From positions 1 through 64,000 of the forward strand of contig WHUX01000045.1 in NCBI GenBank assembly GCA_015179025.1: 64,000 nt of DNA, written 5' to 3'. Under the pieces are notes generated by a model. It was not told where the DNA came from, did no database searches, and saw nothing but the letters and a program-made list of their open reading frames with translations. A program made the translations under genes and the position numbers. Shown here piece by piece: positions 57,780-64,000 of the stretch (position 1 is its first letter; each line of letters starts with the position of its first letter). The DNA is from Terfezia claveryi (lineage: Eukaryota > Ascomycota > Pezizomycetes > Pezizales > Pezizaceae).

Positions 57780-58764
57780 TTGGGACATCATCACAAAAAA
57801 ATTAGATTAGAAGATGAAGATGCAATTAATTAGAGACAAGAAATGTTATGGTGTTGGAACCCTGGACACTCCTATAAGGACTATAGGAAATGACAAAATA
57901 AGGTACCCATGCATACAGCCACATAAGATTTAACTATACTGATATCCTCAAGGATAAAAACAATAAGGATAAAATCCAGAAATGACCCTTGTCAAGACAG
58001 GTACTAGATTTTAGCAAGGTATTCATTAAAGCTAATGAATACCCCGCACTAGCTTTAATTGATCTCCAAACAAAGGGAAGAGACTTAATTAATTCTCAAT
58101 TTGTACATCTATACAAAATACTGACTAGAAGTATCGAGGAGAAATCATTAAGTACTACAATTAAAGGCTCAAAGGGAACAATAGACAAAGCTTGTACTAT
58201 CAAACTTAATTGGATAGGTTATGTAGAAGAACAAATGTTCTATATAGCTCATTTAACTGGATGGGATATGATACTATGAGAACCTGCTCTCAGCAAAGTG
58301 CGAGCAATAATTCCTGCCCATCAGAAACAAGTTACTATGCAACTGGAAAACATTCTACGATTCCAGCTAAGTGTATAGAAGGGATCTAGAACCATGGTGA
58401 ATAGTATATGATTAGTGTATATACAGGTCAGCTATGAATAGTTACAGATTATAGTGAACTAGATAATTGGGAAAATATTAGTGACAAAGAAGAAACCAAT
58501 CCAGAAAGAGAACTCGTGATAGCTGTTTCTACAGTACAGAAACAATTCAACCCTGTAACGGAGTTTCCCTTATTATTTCCCAAGACAATTCCATGGGAAT
58601 TACTGCCACTAAAAAAGATTAATCACTCTATTAAACCCAAAGCAGAAGCTACTTGTATACCAAAATAGTGACCCTCAGGACATTGATTTAGACAACAAAT
58701 ACATGACAAATTAGTCAAAGAAGAAGCATCAGGTCATATATATAAAGTAGAAAATGACACAAAT
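57780..58764 (+). pseudogene. pol: Gyp-A copy 3: zinc knuckle, protease, start of reverse transcriptase
   Basis: Collinear with 130-1110 of Gyp-A copy 1. The knuckle remnant retains one Cys. The protease region keeps the catalytic Asp in ALIDLQTKG (about 58055), a D-L-Q-T variant of the usual D-S-G or D-C-G. A stop (TGA) after WDMIL and others downstream break the frame. The copy ends at 58764, where Gyp-D begins, with flank CAAAT. Confidence 0.8.
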
Positions 58765-60047
58765 TGTAAAGTGTTGTTAGAGGACTGGAGAATTAGATTA
58801 GATTAGATAAGGATCCAATCTAATCAGATAATCTCAGGCTAGTAATGTATACTACAAAGTAGAGTACTAATAGTATATTATTCAATCTCACTATTAAAGT
58901 TATTACCAGTAGCATAAGATTACTATAATAGGTAAAGTAGTATAGGAGTGCCAAAGGCACTTAGAGAATTAACCAGTAGAACTTCTATATTGATTGTACT
59001 CTAACTGTAAGGAAGTCACATTCCATTTTCCAATTAAATATAACTCCCGTTACATACTAACTTTTAACTTGGTGGAATAAGATATTTTCAGGCCGCCAGC
59101 GTCGGCCGGCAGATGATAATAATAGGAATAGTAACTCATGTATTTCATTACAATAATGAGCGTGACTCAATTAGTGAGTCACGCGATACTTGTAGTTCTA
59201 TTTCCTAGTAGTTTCTAGTAGTTTCTATCATGTAGATTTCAAATTATGTAATGGGTCAGATGATAGTGCACTGCCTCAGCACTGCCCCAACACTGCTCCA
59301 ACACTGCCCCACTTTGGGCAGTATATAGTCCCCTGAATTCCCCTCAGTTGGAGGAGCGTAGAAGTCAGTTCAAGCCAGTGATAGAGACAGAAACAGAGTA
59401 GTAGATATCTACCAATAATAAAGTATTGAGCTATTATATTCTGGGCCCGTTTGGGCCCATCTCCCTCTATGTTCCAATAACAAGTAGTAGGCCGGTCGGG
59501 CCTACCTTCTACAACTAGAGTGACAATAGAATATATACAGCAAGATATACTTAATCAGAAGCTATAGGTTCCATGCACCTATAGTTTACTGTACTAAACT
59601 CTAGTACTGCCACCCGGCACTAGAGAGTTGGTTATGAAGCACACCGCCTTACTTTACACTAACTATGTTCTGAGTTCTAACTATCTATCCAACTGAAGGG
59701 AATTTCGGGGAACTATATGTGTTCTAAGTGGGGCAATGCTGAGGCAGTGCTGAGGCAGTACACCATCATCTGACCTTTACATGATTTGAAATCAACCCAA
59801 TAGAAGGTTCTAGATAGTACTTCTATGTACTATCTAGTACAAAATAGATTAAGTCTTTCTTAGACTTATACATGTGAAAGTATATGAATAATATGTGAAA
59901 GTATGTGATAACATGTGAAATATTAGGAAAGCAGACAGCAGACAATATTGTGTGTTTTGAGATGCTTGCTGAGTAAGAAAATACATAAGAAATACATTTG
60001 TGAGGTAGAGGGTTAGTCATAAGAGATGAGTAAGCCACTTCCTTACA
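58765..60047 (-). repeat. Gyp-D 3' LTR, containing a solo LTR
   Basis: It opens TGTAAAGTGTTG and closes CTTCCTTACA. Without the solo LTR and one CTAAC it is about 625 bp. A repeat of the ATTAGATT motif lies near 58790. The boundary is defined by flanks and by the purine-rich tract AACAGGGCAGCA on the minus strand just inside; no second LTR is in the window. Confidence 0.65.
59006..59658 (+). repeat. Solo LTR of the small LTR element
   Basis: 653 bp, TGTAAGG to TTTACA, flanked by perfect CTAAC duplications (59001-59005, 59659-59663). It arose by insertion followed by LTR-LTR recombination. Confidence 0.93.
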
Positions 60048-60110
60048 TGCTGCCCTGTTTAGATAAAAACTCCACTCTAGGATTTAAATAGGGGAGATGG
60101 GTTATGTACA

Positions 60111-62360
60111 TTAGTAGTTAACATTCAACCCATAATACCTATTGTTTCTATCCTCATAGGAACTACTGCCTTCTGCTCCTGTATCATACCTAATATTATC
60201 ATATCCCTGCTTGAAATCCTTATTAACTAACTTTTCTTTAAAGAAATAGTTAAGTATTAATTGGGGTAGATCTATCTCTTTTCCTTTGCCTTTGTCAATC
60301 TTGACTGCATTAGATGAAACAGGGGTGTCAAGGACTTTCTTTCTTTCATTATCAATCATTTCCAAGGTTTCTTTCCTTGTCTTATTCTTGCTAAGCTTAT
60401 TCTCACTATCCTTTCTCTTTTTGTAAGTTGCTTGCTTACTACCAGTCAACCAGAATTGTTTTTTCAATGACTCATCAACACCATCAGCATATACCCACTC
60501 ACTAAACTTATGAGGCCATCCCTTCCATTTCACCTTGTACTGCAACTTTCCTGTTCTAGGTTGTGACCTAAATTCCAAAACTCTTTCTATTTCATACCTA
60601 TCTTCCTTAACTGGTCCTGGTTGTTTCAGAGTTCTGGAGGGGAACAGTTGTATTGGATTAGGGAAGAAGGGTTTGAGAAGTGAGGTGTGGAAGGAATTGT
60701 TGATATTATTGAGGTCAGGGAAGTCAGTGAAGTCAAGTTTAGCATTTTGACTATATGGTGAATATTTAGTAATAGTAAAGAGGCCTATCCATTTAGGGGA
60801 TAGTTTGGAGGAGTGGTATCTTGCTGAGAGGTTCTTTGTTGATAGCATTACCTGATCATTGACTTGGTAATTAGGGGAGACTCTTCTGTGTTTGTTGGCT
60901 TGCTAAATTTGGTCCTTTTTTGCTTTAGTAAGGTTTTCAGCAACCTGGTAAAACCTAGTTGTAGGGTTTGAATAGGTAGAAATTGGGTGAGGTAGGATAG
61001 GTAGTGATAAATTAGGCTGGTATTCTAGCTTAATAAAAAAGGGGAAAAGTCCTCTTATAGTACTAACTCTTACATTCACCTTTGTTTGAACAGAAGGTGT
61101 GGCTTGTACCCAATTCATTCCCTGTTCTAGCTTCTTAGCTGCAAACCTAGGAATAATTGTCCTATTCTTTCTTTCACTTGTCCTATCAGTCTGGGGGTGA
61201 TATGTGGAAGATGCTTTATGCATAATTCCATTCTTCTGCATCCAATCTTGAAATGTAGTAGACATAAACAAGGGGTCTTGGTCAGAAACAATTTCATAAG
61301 GAAATCCCACATTAGGCTTAATGAATCTTTCAAAGATATCAATAACCCTTAATGTATCAATATTGTCTACAACAGGTAATAGAAATGTAAAATCAGAATG
61401 CCTGTCAGTTATGACTAATAACTTATGAAATAACAACATATGAGGCTTGTCATCTTTAGGAGTTCGATAACCAAGGGTAAATTCAGTACATGAAATCATA
61501 ACAGGTTCCATACTAAGAAAATCCATAGCCATACTACCCCATAGCCTAGTAGGTACATTCAGAGGAGTAAGATATCTAGGGGGTTTCTGTGTGGATCTTT
61601 TGGTGATTTGACAGGTTTCACAACTCCTTACAAATTATTCAACCTGCTTATAAAAATCCTGAAAGATATACTTGTTGGTAAGCTCTTCTGCTGTTTTTGC
61701 AAGTCCTCCATGTCCAGTGGTGATATGTGCTTGTTGGATAAAGGCTTCAGAGGCAGGGTTACCTTTAACTTATAGTCTCTTAGGAATAACCATCCTCTAA
61801 GCAAAATACTTCAGGAGATATATAAATCCATCCTGTACCTTTACTGTAGCTACTTGTTCTCCTTTCTTAACTCTTAAGTACAGTGGTCTAAATACTGTAT
61901 CTTTTTCCAACTCTTCTTCATAATGCTATTCCAACTCATAATCTCTTATCCACTCAACAATTACTAAATCTGGTTCCATCCTTTTTTCATCTTCATCCTG
62001 GACTCCTAGTGTCTTTTTCAGGTTGTCACTATTGTGGAAGGGCTTATTGAGGGCCTTCAGGTTGTTTTTCCTAGTGTCACAGGAGCTGACAAAGTTTTTG
62101 TTCAGATTATGGTAGCCAAGATAATACTTGTATCTTGGTATCAATTTTCCTCCTGTGGTAGTGACTTTTGGAAGATTTGGGCATAAATGGGACCAGTGAC
62201 CATCTTGGTTGCATATGATGCACTTTCTGATAGTTTCTGCTGGCAGTGGGTATTGCAGTGGAAAGAGTTTATTGTCAAGGGGGCATTTATTACTGAGGTG
62301 AGTAGTTTTTATGCAGTTGGTGCATTTGGAAGGAGGGAATTTAGTACCTCTAGGGCAATC
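60111..62360 (-). pseudogene. pol: Gyp-D pol 3' half: tandem CCHC knuckles, integrase, chromodomain
   Basis: Read right to left. Two CCHC knuckles, CTNCIKTTHLSNKC (62283-62324) and CIICNQDGHWSHLC (62181-62222), precede the integrase. The zinc-binding domain reads HITTGHGG, then CETC. The core (60903-61532) has VITDRHSD, VSDQDPLF and QTDRTSERK, so the Asp-Asp-Glu set is present. One TAG at 60900-60902 (CAG expected) separates it from the C-terminal part (60111-60848), which holds a well-kept chromodomain (YEIERVLEF to SEWVYADGV). At least four further stops lie upstream (for example 61926). It is less decayed than Gyp-A. Confidence 0.87.
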
Positions 62361-62734
62361 CTCCTTAATGTAACATGAGCTCTGGGAACAAGGCGACCAA
62401 GGGGTACATCGAGGAGAAGGCAGAGGCTAGGGCAAGACACACGTAGGAACGCTACGTGTGGGACTAGGGGAAGGCTGGGATAGGGGGCAAGGGCAAGAGG
62501 CAAGAGGGGCAGAGAGCAAGAGGCACGAGACATACGGAGGCAGTTGCCGTATGTATTGGAGGGGGGCAGCTGTGCTGCAGAGTTATTTACGGGACAAGGC
62601 AAGACGAGGGGTATACAAGGGAGGTACACCTTTACGGAAAGACAAGTTCCAGTATTAGGTATACAAGATGTTGGATAGGGATCCAACAAGAGGGTGGAGA
62701 GATGAAGATATATATATATGATTCTAGGCCAACT

Positions 62735-62931
62735 TATCAGGAAAGAATTATAGTTTGCCTTTAGTGGCATCCAGGGCACCTGATGGCGCCCGCTGGCGCC
62801 CACTGGCACCCAAGGCACCCAGCAAACAAATAGTACTTGTTTCATAGGTGCCTTAGGCGCCAGCAGGCGCCAGCAGGCGCCATCAGGTGCCTTGGGTGCC
62901 ACTAAAGGCAAACTATAATTCTTTCCTGATG
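62735..62931. mobile_element. 195 bp foldback element (MITE-like) with PAL-type termini
   Basis: Near-perfect inverted halves. Both ends read inward as (T/C)ATCAGGAAAGAATTATAG, then TTTGCCTTTAGTGGCA and GGCGCC repeats. It interrupts the Gyp-C LTR, which is continuous in copy 2 at the same place. No clear target duplication. Its termini match the PAL-1 right end. Confidence 0.82.
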
Positions 62932-63000
62932 AAGGCCATGGAAGGAATAAGCTTCCCGAAATTTCTATCTCGGAAGCTAAGATAACAATCACCCATTAAT

Positions 63001-63066
63001 GACACCCGAACAAGCCAGTTCGAGTGTCAGAACAGCACGACACCCGAACAAGCCTGTTTGAGTGTC
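63001..63066. promoter_or_regulatory. Two 28 bp palindromes in Gyp-C copy 3 LTR
   Basis: 63001-63028 and 63039-63066, the same palindrome family as in Gyp-B and Gyp-C copy 2 LTRs. The second has one decayed position (TGTTTG). Confidence 0.4.
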
Positions 63067-63258
63067 AAATCAAGATAAAGAACACGGTTGTGATACTATT
63101 CCCCCTTTAGGCTAGAGTTCCAGCGATAGAGGCTTGGGTACAACAACTAGGAATTCACTACAGGGAACAACAATACAGGAAAACAACAATAAGAACAAGA
63201 ACAACAATAAGAATGCAAAGTCATGACCTCAGTCGACTGGGCGAGACTTCCTGGAGTA

Positions 63259-64000
63259 TTACTGGTGGAACAGGGTGACCAAATCCTGTGCATTCTCCAA
63301 GTCCTCTGCGGGTTGCCAGGTAGTCTCCTCGTCTCCTACCCACTTGACCTTATACTGAACTCGCCCATAGCATTTTTTAGAGTCCAGTACCTCCTCAACC
63401 TCCCACTCCTCTTCGCCTGCAATCACTACGGGAGGGGGTGGGGGGTGCTTTTGCCCAAGGAGGGGATCGTTGGCGGCTGGTTCGATCTCTGAGACATGAA
63501 TGACTGGGTGGTGTTTGATATCTTTAGGGAACTTCAACCGGTAGGCGTGAGTGCCCACATTCCCTAATACCTCATAAGGCCGCAGGAACTTATAATCCAG
63601 CTTACGAGATGGTCATTCTGTCCAGAAGTACCGACTAGAGAGCCACACCTTGTCTCCCGACTGGTATCTGGGGGCTGGCAATCGTAATCCGTTGGCATAC
63701 TCAGCTAGCCTGGCTTGCGCATATCCCAGCTCCGCTTTCAGGATAGGGTGAAGTTCAGCGATTCCAACCACAAACTCCTTGGCTGGAAAATCTTTTTTGG
63801 CTTTTTGTAAGGGCGCCAGGGCATCCACGAACCGGGGGTGCCAACCATAGTTAGCCAGGAAAGGCGAGGTTTTGGAGGATTCCGAGAACTGGTTGTTTAC
63901 GGCAAATTCGCAGGTGGCCAGCAATGAAACACAGTTATCCTGCTAGTAATTGACAAAGGCCTGCAGATATTGCTCCATAATGGCGTTCATCCTCTCCGAT
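63259..64000 (-). pseudogene. pol: Gyp-C copy 3 pol: integrase C-terminal part and chromodomain
   Basis: Read right to left from the edge: integrase core end (ATCEFAVNNQFSESSKTSPF), GPF-type C-terminal domain ([17 protein letters not shown]), a frame break near 63610, then FPKDIKHHPVIHVSEIEP and a chromodomain [12 protein letters not shown] (about 63290-63420). It ends LVTLFHQ and TAA (63259-63261). The rest of pol is outside the window. Confidence 0.87.

Larger units (their letters stand above)
47760..58764 (+). mobile_element. Gyp-A copy 3: LTR, leader, gag and start of pol
   Basis: 5' LTR (47760-53487, split by PAL-2), leader, gag (54302 to about 57600, split by a small LTR element), knuckle, protease and the start of pol. 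At 58764 it is cut by Gyp-D. It is collinear with Gyp-A copy 1 from 57660. Treating the LTR as this copy's own 5' LTR is inference from order and orientation; it could be a solo LTR. Confidence 0.75.
58765..62368 (-). mobile_element. Gyp-D: related gypsy element, 3' part
   Basis: 3' LTR (58765-60047, containing a solo LTR), then on the minus strand chromodomain, integrase and tandem CCHC knuckles. It is cut at 62369 by Gyp-C copy 3. The 5' half would lie to the right of the window. It is inserted in the pol of Gyp-A copy 3. Confidence 0.85.
62369..63095 (-). repeat. Gyp-C copy 3 3' LTR, with a foldback insertion
   Basis: It opens TGTAACATGAGCTCTGGG and closes at GTGATA (decayed GTGACA). Without the 195 bp foldback it is about 530 bp. 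Two 28 bp palindromes lie at 63001-63028 and 63039-63066, and a CACGTAG/CTACGTG palindrome at about 62437-62460. Confidence 0.88.
62369..64000 (-). mobile_element. Gyp-C copy 3, 3' end; continues beyond the window
   Basis: Minus-strand chromovirus of the Gyp-C family: 3' LTR at 62369-63095, then chromodomain and integrase running off the right edge. It is inserted in Gyp-D (left flank CTTAA). Confidence 0.9.

Noticed and set aside
62733..62934. A target duplication for the 195 bp foldback
   Set aside because: Flanks CT/AA do not match, and comparison with the intact LTR leaves the exact border ambiguous by a few bases.

Overview
This window is a retrotransposon graveyard from a eukaryotic genome. 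It is most likely a repeat-rich filamentous ascomycete fungus, perhaps of truffle or Pezizales type; that last step is inference. The evidence is three kinds of chromodomain-bearing Ty3/gypsy elements plus a fourth related family, remnants of Tad-like LINEs, and C-to-T/G-to-A decay that turns CGA, CAG and TGG codons into stops. I see no convincing host gene, tRNA, rRNA or CRISPR array.

Layout. 1-11726: 3' part of a decayed gypsy element (my name Gyp-A, copy 1), split between RNase H and integrase by a 6.3 kb palindromic element (PAL-1, 2335-8671). 11727-14670: a second, truncated Gyp-A copy with its 3' LTR. 14818-15998: a 1.2 kb inverted-repeat element. 17009-18511: a decayed Tad-like LINE ORF1 with an A-tail but no visible ORF2. 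19357-38640: the 3' end of a minus-strand LINE, opened by a Gyp-C element (19589-38054, target duplication GACTC). That Gyp-C copy carries a complete Gyp-B element in its 3' LTR (19740-25638, duplication GGGAG). It carries a younger, nearly intact Gyp-C copy in its 5' LTR (31226-37611). 40553-46457: a complete minus-strand Gyp-B copy (duplication GGTAT). 47760-58764: Gyp-A copy 3, with PAL-2 (48034-53083) in its 5' LTR and a 1.8 kb non-coding LTR element (54494-56309, duplication GAGCA) in its gag. From 58765: minus-strand Gyp-D, whose LTR holds a solo LTR of the small element (59006-59658, duplication CTAAC). Gyp-D is interrupted at 62369 by a third Gyp-C copy, whose LTR holds a 195 bp foldback element.

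How the parts relate. Gyp-B and Gyp-C are ordinary chromoviruses: gag with a CCHC knuckle, then protease, reverse transcriptase, RNase H, integrase and a C-terminal chromodomain. A chromodomain that directs insertion into silent chromatin fits the deep nesting. Gyp-A and Gyp-D form a second lineage with extra CCHC knuckle(s) between RNase H and integrase. The small LTR element and the foldback elements encode no enzymes that I can see and must depend on others.

The most unusual objects are PAL-1 and PAL-2. They are two copies, in opposite orientation, of a composite element. Each has asymmetric outer ends sharing a weak 24 bp terminal inverted repeat that begins CATCA. Inside are long inverted arms made of satellite arrays, a short conserved 67-codon reading frame and a fixed central spacer. 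The two arms within one element share variants that distinguish it from the other element. Their right-hand terminus is also found on the 195 bp foldback element at 62.7 kb, so this looks like a family of mobile palindromes.
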